Source: an uncultured Bdellovibrionales bacterium (GTDB taxonomy: Bacteria > Bdellovibrionota > Bdellovibrionia > Bdellovibrionales > Bdellovibrionaceae). From it: 64,000 nt of DNA. The notes under the pieces were generated by a model, which was given only the letters and a program-made list of their open reading frames with translations, was not told the origin of the DNA and ran no database searches. Below are positions 25,964 through 33,899 of this stretch, piece after piece. A program made the position numbers and the translations under genes. The stretch spans positions 35,010 through 99,009 of the forward strand of contig CAIYID010000003.1 in NCBI GenBank assembly GCA_903926205.1, written 5' to 3'. How positions within the stretch are numbered: position 1 is the stretch's first letter; every line of letters begins with the position of its first letter.

Positions 25964-28000
25964 ATGGCGCATTTAAAGGTCATTAAAGAAAGTGTAACGG
26001 TACAAGAGCTAGATCTTGATCCGCAGCAGACCTATTTGGCAGGAAGGGGTGAGACTTGCCAAATTCCTTTAGACCCCGAGCCAGGTATTTCTCGTCATCA
26101 CTTACAAATAGCTTGCACGAAAAATGGTTGGAAACTCGAAGTGTTATCTCGCTATGGCGAGCTTTATGTTGATGGACAAAAAGCTCCTGGAATTACAATG
26201 ACGACGCAAACTAAGTTTTCCGTTCCTCCCTATGATTTCGAATTTTCAACCGACGGTTCCGAATTTGAATCTGCTGGCGACGGACAAAGTGATCTTGAGC
26301 GCACGGTGGTTTCGATTTTGCCAAGTGCGGCTTATTTAAAATTGGTCGATGCCACAGGTAAGGTTCGTCAAGTTTTTCGTCTGGAAGGTGAAGCTTGGAT
26401 CGGCGGTCGTGATGTCACTAGTAATCTGTTTATCGATAATCCTAAAATCAGCCGTAAACAATTTGAACTTTATCGTGAGGGAGAGAGTTATTATATTCGC
26501 GATATGGGAAGTTCCAATGGAACCCTTGTTAATGGACAAGGAATTTCTCAAAACGAATGGACACAATTAGACAGCGGGGATGTCATCACTGTTGTTGATT
26601 GGACTTTGCAATTCGAATTAAAGGATGCCTCTTTTCAAGACCGAATTAGTGCTGTTGAGGCTCATTTACAAGGAGCTTCTATTATCGATCAAGAAGCCCC
26701 TTCTTTTGAAAGCGATTTTGGACAAGTAACAAATTATGGGTCGATTCCGAATGAGCAAGAGTTACCGCCGCCACCCGGAGTTCAAAATGATTTTTCAGGC
26801 GACTCTTCACAAGGCACGGACTCCCCAGACTTGCAATTTACAACTTATGACCAACAAATGCCCCCACCACCGAATTCACCGCTCGGTTTTGCCGAAGGGA
26901 ATACGGCTCTGGGAGCTGAAGGTCAGATCTCATCAAAAAATAAATTCAGTGCTAAACTAAATCCAGTCAGAATAATTATTCTTTTATTAATTGTCGGCGC
27001 TGGAATTTATGCCTTTATGGAAAACTCTACGACTGATGAAGTAAAGCCAGCAGCGGTGAAGCAAAAAAATCCTTTCGATAATTTAAGTCCAGAAGATCAG
27101 CAAATGGTTATGCAAGCCTATAAGGCAGCAAATACACGGATGGAGCGTCGGGAATTTGCAGAGGCTTTGCAGGAAATCGCACGAATCAAAGAAAAAATTC
27201 CGGTTTATGAAGAATCAAATAATCTAGAAAAAACAGCGAAGGCCGGCCTTGCACAAATGGAAGATATTAAACGTGAAGAGCAGTTGGAAAAAGAAAAAGC
27301 TGAGATGGAAGAGAAAATTCAGAAACAAGTGGCCGAATGTCAAAAGCAGCTCGATCCAAAAACTTCGACTGTTGAGTCGGTAGAAAGTTGTTTAGCGCCA
27401 GTTATTCCGCTCAATCCTGAACATCCAGCAATTGTTAGCCTCAAGGCTCAGGTTGAAAAATTTGCTACCGACAAAAAAATTAGCGATGAAAAGAAAAAAG
27501 AGCACTCGGAAGATGTGGCTAAACTTCGCGCCCTTTATGAAAAAGCTGTCGCCATTGAAAAAAGAGAAAATTTATTTGATGCGATTAAGGCTTATGAGAA
27601 TGTAGAACACTCGAAGCACACGGATCCTGGAGGTCTGAAGGCCAAAGCAACTAGAGCAAGGGTAGCTATCATTACAAAAATGGCAAAAAACCAAAAAGAA
27701 CTAGAAGAACAGGCCGATCAATTTACAAAAGAAGGAAAATTTCGTGAAGCAGTTATCGCTTTAAAAAAAGCTCTAAAGATTAACCCAGATAATGAAGTTG
27801 TAAAAGGTCATTTGGCACAGTCGATGTTAGATCTTCATAAGCAATTACAAGTTGTATATCAAGAATCCATTTTGGATGAAAGCGTTGGTGATGTCGAAAC
27901 GGCCAAGGGAAAATGGAAAAAAATCATCGATCAAAGTTTATCTGGAGAAGATTATTTCGAAAAAGCTCGATTCAAGTTGAAGAAATACGGAGTGTTGTAA
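25964..28000 (+). CDS. Double-FHA single-pass membrane protein with TPR/coiled-coil tail
   Basis: A 678-residue protein with two FHA domains. The first (about 3-85) keeps LAGRGETCQI and GISRHHLQI but lacks the NGT loop. The second (about 120-215) is canonical: IGGRDVTSNL, KISRKQFEL, MGSSNGTLVNGQ. A Pro-rich linker (PPPPG, PPPPNSP) precedes a membrane helix near 330-348. The remaining 330 residues are charged coiled coil plus TPR-like repeats (EAVIALKKALKINPDNEVVKGHLAQ). It should scaffold phospho-peptide contacts at the inner membrane while the tail works on the other side (inference). The stop overlaps the next start (TAATG). Confidence 0.8.
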   Translation: MAHLKVIKESVTVQELDLDPQQTYLAGRGETCQIPLDPEPGISRHHLQIACTKNGWKLEVLSRYGELYVDGQKAPGITMTTQTKFSVPPYDFEFSTDGSEFESAGDGQSDLERTVVSILPSAAYLKLVDATGKVRQVFRLEGEAWIGGRDVTSNLFIDNPKISRKQFELYREGESYYIRDMGSSNGTLVNGQGISQNEWTQLDSGDVITVVDWTLQFELKDASFQDRISAVEAHLQGASIIDQEAPSFESDFGQVTNYGSIPNEQELPPPPGVQNDFSGDSSQGTDSPDLQFTTYDQQMPPPPNSPLGFAEGNTALGAEGQISSKNKFSAKLNPVRIIILLLIVGAGIYAFMENSTTDEVKPAAVKQKNPFDNLSPEDQQMVMQAYKAANTRMERREFAEALQEIARIKEKIPVYEESNNLEKTAKAGLAQMEDIKREEQLEKEKAEMEEKIQKQVAECQKQLDPKTSTVESVESCLAPVIPLNPEHPAIVSLKAQVEKFATDKKISDEKKKEHSEDVAKLRALYEKAVAIEKRENLFDAIKAYENVEHSKHTDPGGLKAKATRARVAIITKMAKNQKELEEQADQFTKEGKFREAVIALKKALKINPDNEVVKGHLAQSMLDLHKQLQVVYQESILDESVGDVETAKGKWKKIIDQSLSGEDYFEKARFKLKKYGVL

Positions 28001-28683
28001 TGAAAATCGATTCTCGGATCATTTCCGGATCAGACTTGTTTCGTCCACAACCAACGGTATTTCAGTCTGAGGATGGTAATACGATCGGCGTTATCACCAA
28101 TTGGGGGGGGGCGGCCGCGACTCAAATTGTAACAGAAAAAATTAAATCTGCGTTGGCTCCAAAATTTTTTGATCCTGACGAAACTCAAGTGAAAAGGACT
28201 TCAAATAAAAAAAAGGAATATCCAATAGAATGGAAATTAGCAGAAGCCTTACGCCTTGCTAACGAGGAACTTTTTCGCGTTGAAAATGAGAAATTATGGA
28301 AAACTGTTATCGAGGCTACTGTGATTCATGTCGATCGAAGTGTACTCTATTGGGCGCAAGCGGGAGTGCCTCATTTGCTCATTTCATCCAATACAGCAAC
28401 AGGAAGTGAAGCACAGTTTCTTTCCGTGAGCGTGGACCCGTCTTTTGTTTTTAATCAACCAAGTCCACTTCCCATGTCAGGATTAGGCTTAGATCTTTTT
28501 CCCAACGTAAACTCTGGTTCTGTTGTGGTGAGGCCAGGATTAAAAATTGCGTTATTGAGTGTCGCGGGAAGAGCCTTGCCTTTATTGAGTCAAACTCCAT
28601 TTTCCGTTAACGATTTTGCAGATGCAATTTCATTTTCATTTCCTCAACAGCCAGCTTGGGTGGCGGTGACAGAAGTTTACTGA
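28000..28683 (+). CDS. Degenerate PP2C-like phosphatase homologue
   Basis: A 227-residue cytoplasmic protein. The order of motifs follows PP2C phosphatases: an entry strand then IGVITNWGGAAATQI where active enzymes have a metal-binding Asp (FDGxGG); helix ALRLANEELFRVE; and EATVIHVDRSVLYWAQAGVPHLLI in place of the TAV...ANVGDSRAYL block. The Asp metal ligands are not visible, so it is probably an inactive binding protein rather than an enzyme. It is coupled to the double-FHA gene, which fits Ser/Thr phospho-signalling. Assignment rests on motif order only. Its last 7 bases overlap the convergent sulfatase-like gene. Confidence 0.5.
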   Translation: MKIDSRIISGSDLFRPQPTVFQSEDGNTIGVITNWGGAAATQIVTEKIKSALAPKFFDPDETQVKRTSNKKKEYPIEWKLAEALRLANEELFRVENEKLWKTVIEATVIHVDRSVLYWAQAGVPHLLISSNTATGSEAQFLSVSVDPSFVFNQPSPLPMSGLGLDLFPNVNSGSVVVRPGLKIALLSVAGRALPLLSQTPFSVNDFADAISFSFPQQPAWVAVTEVY

Positions 28684-30398
28684 GCCAAATGAAGGCGAGC
28701 CACGCGGGGATGATGCAAAGCCAATTCGAACGTTAAGTGTTCTGCGGTTTTTCGTTCTGAAATATTCCAAATTTCATTTAAATGACTATTTGTGATAGAG
28801 AGTAAAGAAAAAAGAGTTTCATCTCTCAAAATTTGAGTTATTTTTTTTCGAAAATAATCTTTATTATGTTGGTCTGCAGCTTCCGAGGACTCAGTTTGAT
28901 TGTCAACGAAGGTGCTAGCGAAATCCGAGAGTATCAAGGTGTTACGATTTGGACACAGACGACGTTCTTCTTGAGATGGTATTTTTACATCGAGCAATTT
29001 TAAACAAGGATTAGAAAAAGGCGTTCTGTTTAAGCCCAAGTTTCTTTCGCTGAGGGCGATCCAATCGGTTTTTTTGTTTTTCAAACCAAGAAGTTGTAAC
29101 TCCTTCCATTTGGATTGTTGCAGGAATTGCAATGCGAGTTTATTTGGTGGCAAAACGTTTTCCTGACGGTCATCGGTCGGCGTAGTTAACTGAATGGGTA
29201 AGTTAATAAGTTTTTTTATCATTTCAATCTCGCTAGTGATTGCGGTAATGCTTGGATCTGATATTGAAATATCTGAGGTTTCTTGGCGATCTGTTAAAGT
29301 ATTAAAAAAATGTCGATGAGTGTCTTGAATATAAAGAGTATTATTTTTTCGCAAAGAATAAAGAATCCCGATATTTTTTCTCCACGAGCCCCAATAAGAT
29401 TCAGAGTAAATCCATCTTTCACTTGGCTTGTTGGTGACAGGTTTTTTGATAGCATCGAACAGAGAGTTGACAACTAACTTTGAGGTGACTGAGGGGGGCG
29501 CCTCCAGCATATCAAAGAGCGTTCGTCCAATATCCGGCAGGGTGACGGGTTCATCGTAGGACCAGGAAAGGCCTTCATCCCGTGGTTTTCCTGCGGGTTT
29601 GATCAATAAACTAATCTGTGTGTTTTCGCTGTGAAGGTTTAGCATTGGATTTCTATTGCTCGAAGTTTCTCCTCCGTGACCGTTGAGCCCCACAAGAAAA
29701 ATATTAGTTTGATCCCAAGTTTTTTCTTTTTTCATTTGAGAAAACAACAAGCCTAAATTCGAATCAAGGTTTTCAATTTGACTTTCACGAGTGAGATTTC
29801 GCTTTTCGCCAAATTCATCCACAGTTTCATAAGAAGTAAATAGAAGATCTGGCACAAAGATCACACTAAAAAAAGGCGCATCAACTTCTTTCGTCCAATT
29901 AGAAAAAAGAGAAAATGTCATATCAGCAGATCTAAATATTTTTTTTAAATTGAGAGTGAGATTGTCTTCAAAATGCTCGAAGCCTTGTTGTAATCCGCTT
30001 GATCTTAATGCGGGAGGCCCGCCTGAAAAAAAGGCGGTGTGGAATCCTTTTTGTACTGCAACTTTGGCGACATTAGGAAGGCTGGCTTTCAAAAAATCAG
30101 GACCATTGTTGTGAACATTGTGTTCGAAGGGGTAGAGTCCTGTCATAATTGAGGATAAGGCAGATTGGGACAAAAGGCTTGGAGTATAAGCATGTGTGAA
30201 ACGCACTGAATTTTTACACATAAGATCCATGCCAGATTTTCCCGTTGGCTTGGATTCCTTTGCACAATTGATGTCATTGATTCCCAAATTTTCTACAGCA
30301 ATGACTAAAATGTTTGATTTCTGTTGATGAGCAAGGCTGCAGCCTGTTTGGAAGAAGAGAAAACTCAGCATAATGTAAAACATGTTTTTGCTAAACAT
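28677..30398 (-). CDS. Sulfatase-superfamily lipoprotein, metal site altered
   Basis: A 573-residue lipoprotein (lipobox FFQTGC, Cys20). The fold follows alkaline phosphatase/sulfatase enzymes: ILVIAVENLGINDINC at the N-terminal metal site, PSLLSQSALSSIMTGLYPFEHNV at the nucleophile region, and IFLVGLNGHGGE at the late metal site. Active relatives have DD/DN, a Cys or Ser nucleophile in CxPSR or T, and DHG at these places; here they read EN, SLLSQS and NGHG. Phosphatase/sulfatase activity is therefore doubtful; phosphoglycerol-transferase or a binding role is possible. The C-terminal 170 residues are unassigned. It converges on the PP2C-like gene. Confidence 0.65.
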   Translation of the reverse strand: MFSKNMFYIMLSFLFFQTGCSLAHQQKSNILVIAVENLGINDINCAKESKPTGKSGMDLMCKNSVRFTHAYTPSLLSQSALSSIMTGLYPFEHNVHNNGPDFLKASLPNVAKVAVQKGFHTAFFSGGPPALRSSGLQQGFEHFEDNLTLNLKKIFRSADMTFSLFSNWTKEVDAPFFSVIFVPDLLFTSYETVDEFGEKRNLTRESQIENLDSNLGLLFSQMKKEKTWDQTNIFLVGLNGHGGETSSNRNPMLNLHSENTQISLLIKPAGKPRDEGLSWSYDEPVTLPDIGRTLFDMLEAPPSVTSKLVVNSLFDAIKKPVTNKPSERWIYSESYWGSWRKNIGILYSLRKNNTLYIQDTHRHFFNTLTDRQETSDISISDPSITAITSEIEMIKKLINLPIQLTTPTDDRQENVLPPNKLALQFLQQSKWKELQLLGLKNKKTDWIALSERNLGLNRTPFSNPCLKLLDVKIPSQEERRLCPNRNTLILSDFASTFVDNQTESSEAADQHNKDYFRKKITQILRDETLFSLLSITNSHLNEIWNISERKTAEHLTFELALHHPRVARLHLAQ

Positions 30399-30468
30399 AA
30401 TTTCCTAAACTTGTTCGTTCCCTCTGTTGACCCACCGTAAGAAATATTCAAAGCTCCACGAAAGGCCC

Positions 30469-30485
30469 GACCTTGGTTCAAGGTC
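30469..30485. promoter_or_regulatory. Operator-like inverted repeat before the exbB-like gene
   Basis: A perfect 7-base inverted repeat (GACCTTG / CAAGGTC, 3-base spacer) ends exactly where a -35-like TTGACC begins, upstream of the ExbB-like operon. The position is typical of a repressor or activator site; the binding protein is unknown. Confidence 0.4.
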
Positions 30486-30515
30486 TTGACCATTTTCAAT
30501 ATAGATGGAGATACT
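30486..30515 (+). promoter_or_regulatory. Sigma-70-type promoter for the exbB/exbD-like operon
   Basis: TTGACC (5 of 6 to the -35 consensus) is followed after 18 bases by GATACT (4 of 6 to the -10). The ExbB-like start codon lies 27 bases further, with AGGAG in good position. The match is by eye; no transcript evidence. Confidence 0.45.
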
Positions 30516-30542
30516 ATCTGAGTCTACGGGCAAGGAGTAAAA

Positions 30543-31172
30543 ATGTTGAGTGATAAAATTTTCGCGATTGCAGATGTGGCCGATCAAGCGGTTCTCTACA
30601 TATTATTGATATTAAGTGTCGTGAGTATCGGTATGATTTTGGAACGATTTTTTGCTCTGAAAAAATTATCCAGAGAAAGTGCCTCTATCCGCGTAAAAGT
30701 TCGTGCGGCACTGTTAGAAAATAGTTTAGAGGACGTGGAAATTTTGGCCAAATCACCCGAAGCTATCGAAGGACGAGCTTTAGCCATTGCCATGAAGCAC
30801 ATTAAGGAGTCGGGCTCTGATGGTTTAGAAGAAATTTTCAATACGTTTTCTCTCACAGAGAAGCCGGAACTTGAGAGATATTTAAATTTTCTAGCAACCA
30901 TTGGCTCGAATGCTCCTTACATTGGATTGCTCGGAACGGTTCTTGGCATCATGAAAGCCTTTCATGACTTAGCGACAACAACAGAGGCTGGACAGCAAAC
31001 AGTGATGGCCGGAATCTCATCAGCTCTTGTTGCAACCGCAACCGGCCTTTTTGTAGCTATTCCAGCGGTGGTTTTTTACAACTATTATCAGCGTCAAGTG
31101 CGTGGAATTTTGCAAAATTTAGATGGAGTCAAAGAGCTTTGCTTAGCGTATGCTAAGAAAAAAGGGAAGTAG
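30543..31172 (+). CDS. ExbB/TolQ-type proton channel protein
   Basis: A 209-residue inner-membrane protein of the MotA/TolQ/ExbB family. Three helices are present: about 15-35, then 118-140 containing IGSNAPYIGLLGTVLGIMKAF, and 155-178 containing GISSALVATATGLFVAIPAVVFYN. The conserved Gly/Pro-rich pore motifs are intact. AGGAG precedes the ATG. It works with the ExbD-like gene 3 bases downstream to turn proton-motive force into work at the outer membrane or periplasm. ExbB, TolQ and AglR-like proteins are not separable here; no tolA/tolB follows. Confidence 0.92.
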   Translation: MLSDKIFAIADVADQAVLYILLILSVVSIGMILERFFALKKLSRESASIRVKVRAALLENSLEDVEILAKSPEAIEGRALAIAMKHIKESGSDGLEEIFNTFSLTEKPELERYLNFLATIGSNAPYIGLLGTVLGIMKAFHDLATTTEAGQQTVMAGISSALVATATGLFVAIPAVVFYNYYQRQVRGILQNLDGVKELCLAYAKKKGK

Positions 31173-31175
31173 TCC

Positions 31176-31589
31176 ATGGCAAAATTGTCCAGTGATTCAC
31201 AAGATTCAATTTCGGACATTAACGTCGTTCCGTTAGTGGATATCATTTTAGTGGTATTAATTATTTTTATGGTGACGGCTCCCATGATTATGAAGCCTTC
31301 GATCAATGTGACTCTCCCAAAAACTTCGACCGGTGAGAACACCACGCCAACACAATTGGCAATTGTTATGACCGCAGATGGAAGAGTTCTACTGAATGGC
31401 CTCGCGGCGACAGATGAACTCATTTCCAGCAAAGCGAAAGAAGAGTTCGCAAAAAATCCTGAAATTCAAGCGATTATTTCGGCTGACAAAGATGTGCCTC
31501 ATGGTCGAGTGATGACAATCATTGATTTGATAAAATTAGCTGGCGTCAAAAAATTCGCCTTTAGTATTGATAAAAAATCAGCGAAGTGA
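31176..31589 (+). CDS. ExbD/TolR-type proton channel protein
   Basis: A 137-residue partner of the preceding ExbB-like protein. A short cytoplasmic start with INVVPLVDIILVVLIIFMV carries the proton-binding Asp22 in the single membrane helix. The periplasmic domain (about 45-135) has the usual fold, including IISADKDVPHGRVMTIIDLIKLAGVKKFAFSI. Spacing (3 bases) indicates one operon. Intact key residues imply an active channel. Confidence 0.92.
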   Translation: MAKLSSDSQDSISDINVVPLVDIILVVLIIFMVTAPMIMKPSINVTLPKTSTGENTTPTQLAIVMTADGRVLLNGLAATDELISSKAKEEFAKNPEIQAIISADKDVPHGRVMTIIDLIKLAGVKKFAFSIDKKSAK

Positions 31590-31630
31590 GCGACGAGCTA
31601 CTGTTTAATTCCAAATGAAGCCAGTCTCAA

Positions 31631-31656
31631 TTTGACACGCCTTTAGTAGTGTCAAA
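31631..31656 (+). terminator. Hairpin after the exbD-like gene
   Basis: An 8-base inverted repeat (TTTGACAC / GTGTCAAA) with a 10-base loop, extended by A/T pairs and followed by ATTTTG, lies between the exbD-like gene and the next gene. It fits a weak terminator or attenuator; it also carries the TGACA/TGTCA half-sites seen in the palindrome at 12406. Confidence 0.4.
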
Positions 31657-31676
31657 ATTTTGCCGAAAAAAGAGGT

Positions 31677-32198
31677 ATGAAACATGCCTCTTATGTAAAA
31701 AAAGCAGAATTAAAATTTCTATTTATTGTTGGAATTGTCGTGGTTTTAACTGGAACCTCGGCCCTTATGTCTATTTTAATAGCGCCGGAATTACAAACCG
31801 TGGTGGTGAAAAAAATTGATTCACGCTCTCCCGCGAGCGTGATAAATCCGACGGACTCAAGTTCGCCTCAAATCTTTGTGGCCGAAAAAGAAAACTCCTC
31901 AACCTCTTTGGTTCAATACAATTGCGATCATAAGGGTGAGGTGGAAGAGGTTCGTGGTAATTACTTGCGTGTCACAGGGCTTCCTTGCCCAGACACAGAA
32001 GATATGGAAATTACGAACCAGTCTAATGGCTTTTCTGCGGCAGTGATTTTTTCTAAAGGGAATAAGTTTACCACCGATTTCATCGACTTGAAGGAAGGTG
32101 AAAATAATTTAGAAATTATGACCACGCATAATGATGGCACAAAAGTATCTAGTATTTTTAAAGTGGTCCGTCGTGGACCGGCCACTATTAAAAAATAA
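31677..32198 (+). CDS. Single-pass membrane protein of unknown function
   Basis: A 173-residue protein with a basic N-terminus, one membrane helix (about 12-35) and a Ser/Pro-rich linker. A C-terminal globular part (about 75-168) holds two Cys (YNCDHKG and GLPCPDTED) that could form a disulfide outside the membrane. The terminal beta-rich stretch looks Ig-like (EGENNLEIMTTHNDGTKVSSIFKVV). It follows the ExbB/ExbD-like pair by 87 bases and may be the periplasmic output partner in the place of TonB/TolA (inference). GAGGT lies immediately before the start. Confidence 0.55.
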   Translation: MKHASYVKKAELKFLFIVGIVVVLTGTSALMSILIAPELQTVVVKKIDSRSPASVINPTDSSSPQIFVAEKENSSTSLVQYNCDHKGEVEEVRGNYLRVTGLPCPDTEDMEITNQSNGFSAAVIFSKGNKFTTDFIDLKEGENNLEIMTTHNDGTKVSSIFKVVRRGPATIKK

Positions 32199-32217
32199 GA
32201 GTCGCTTGAATTTATAT

Positions 32218-33039
32218 TTAAAATGAATTGCTAAAGCCGACGGTTGAACGAGTTTCTCTTGGTGAGAGTCCTTGATCTTTAAAATGAGTGGATTCTAAAA
32301 GATTTGCGCTCATATTTCCCTTGATAGCACGTAGAACTTCAAAGCTAGCGATGCCGTCATTAGAGGTGGCGGTGAGACTAAGTTTGGTCTTTTTATCTAT
32401 CTGCTTGCTTAAGAAAAGTTTATTTTCGGTATTTGTCGAGGGTCCGAAAGCGCCTGGATCCATGTATATTGTCACTTTAGACTCCAAATAGGAATTGATG
32501 AATTTCACATCCAAAGCATTGCCCGCTAAAGAGTATTCAAGATTTAATTTTGTTTCAGGGTTGATTTTCACTTCGGCGTGACTAATGGCTTCCTTCACTT
32601 CATAAACTGGGCGCATTTGTGGGTCTTCTTTGATATAGTGATCAACATGCCATTCGGTGAGTCGCTTCACCATATACTCGCCAAAAGTTTTTCGAGCGGC
32701 TATTGAGGTCGGATCGGAATTAATGTTCACACCACTGGCGCTATTATCATAAATTTCTGCATAACGAGGATCACGATAGGTGAGTGAATCTGTATCAATA
32801 TTACCAAATTGCTCCATATATTTTATGTGAAATTCTTTAGTGAGTTCAGGGTTAAAAATTCGATCATGCAGAGAAGGAATTTTGGGGATAGGATCAGAAA
32901 TAAGAAAAATTTCAGTGTAGTGCTGTTCTTTTTCTGTTTTGATGTCATTGATATAGCCACTTTCAATTGCAAGAGACTGAAATCCATAAAGAATTTCAAA
33001 AATTAAAGCAAAAATAAAAACAAAGCGTGAGAGCACCAT
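32218..33039 (-). CDS. Exported protein of unknown function
   Basis: A 273-residue protein from the ATG at 33039, which yields a clean signal peptide (MVLSRFVFIFALIFEILYG, then cleavage near FQSLA). A start at 33087 would put 16 residues before it. The mature protein is hydrophilic; the C-terminal half is beta-rich with Lys/Ser/Thr alternation (KVTIYMDPGAFGPS, KTKLSLTATSNDG, ending SNSF), suggesting an outer-membrane or periplasmic beta structure. No family recognised. It converges on the membrane protein gene with a 19-base gap. Confidence 0.5.
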   Translation of the reverse strand: MVLSRFVFIFALIFEILYGFQSLAIESGYINDIKTEKEQHYTEIFLISDPIPKIPSLHDRIFNPELTKEFHIKYMEQFGNIDTDSLTYRDPRYAEIYDNSASGVNINSDPTSIAARKTFGEYMVKRLTEWHVDHYIKEDPQMRPVYEVKEAISHAEVKINPETKLNLEYSLAGNALDVKFINSYLESKVTIYMDPGAFGPSTNTENKLFLSKQIDKKTKLSLTATSNDGIASFEVLRAIKGNMSANLLESTHFKDQGLSPRETRSTVGFSNSF

Positions 33040-33188
33040 CAAGTTAACAAAGCATGCAATCCAAGGACCAAGGCCTATGCTTGCCAACAGTAGAAAAACA
33101 GGTGCCGCGCATTATAATAAAAAAAGTATAAATATTAAATAGTTAGCAGCGGCTAACCTTGTTGTTGTCTAAGCGGAAAAGCTCCTTT

Positions 33189-33881
33189 ATGTTGAGGCGC
33201 ATGGAAGCCAATGGATTGAGTATAGAAATGAATATGGACCTACTACAAGATTTTAAGAAGCGTTCCGAGATGCACTGGGCGCGCAAAATTTGGCACATGT
33301 GTGGTGTTTCGGCACTGGCATTTGCTTATTACTATCTTTCTTTTTTTTGGTCATCGATCTTCTTAGTCATTTTGTGGTTGCTCTTTGTCCCTATCGATTT
33401 TTTACGTTTACGCTCACCGGTAGTTAATGATTTGATTACTCATATTTTCCGCCCTATCATGAGGACTTCCGAAGTTAAGGCTATTGCAGGAACCTCCTAT
33501 TTACTCACAGGAGTTCTTTGCGTTTCATTTGTGTTTCCTCGCGAAATTGTATTGATGACTTTGCTTTACTTGGCTTTTGCAGATCCCATGGCCAGCGTCG
33601 TAGGAATTCGCTTTGGTAAGGATAAAATTTTTGGTCACAAAAGTGTGCAAGGATCCGCCGCTGCCTTTGTTATCTGTGCGATTATTACCTGGGCTGTTTT
33701 ATTGTATAAAGGAATTATGCTCGATCGCCTAGTGATTGTGAGCTTATTGGGGGGCTTGATCGGAGCTGCGGCCGAAGCGATTCCTGTAGGAAAATTAGAT
33801 GATAATTTTTCAATTCCAGTTTTAAGTGCAGGCGGACTCTGGCTTATATTTTCAATTTTCGGCGGATTCACAACGATTTAA
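33189..33881 (+). CDS. Dolichol/phytol kinase-like integral membrane protein
   Basis: A 230-residue polytopic membrane protein with about six helices. Diagnostic motifs of the Sec59/Dgk1/VTE5 CTP-dependent lipid kinase group are seen: RKIWHMCG near the start, FADPMASVVGIRFGKDKIFGHKSVQGSAAAF in the middle and AEAIPVGKLDDNFSIPVLSAG late. It probably phosphorylates a polyprenol or diacylglycerol and may supply lipid precursors next to pssA, which follows after 18 bases. The start is uncertain: ATG at 33189, 33201 and a TTG at 33159 are all in frame. Confidence 0.75.
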   Translation: MLRRMEANGLSIEMNMDLLQDFKKRSEMHWARKIWHMCGVSALAFAYYYLSFFWSSIFLVILWLLFVPIDFLRLRSPVVNDLITHIFRPIMRTSEVKAIAGTSYLLTGVLCVSFVFPREIVLMTLLYLAFADPMASVVGIRFGKDKIFGHKSVQGSAAAFVICAIITWAVLLYKGIMLDRLVIVSLLGGLIGAAAEAIPVGKLDDNFSIPVLSAGGLWLIFSIFGGFTTI

Positions 33882-33899
33882 CTGTTGAACAGGATGGCA

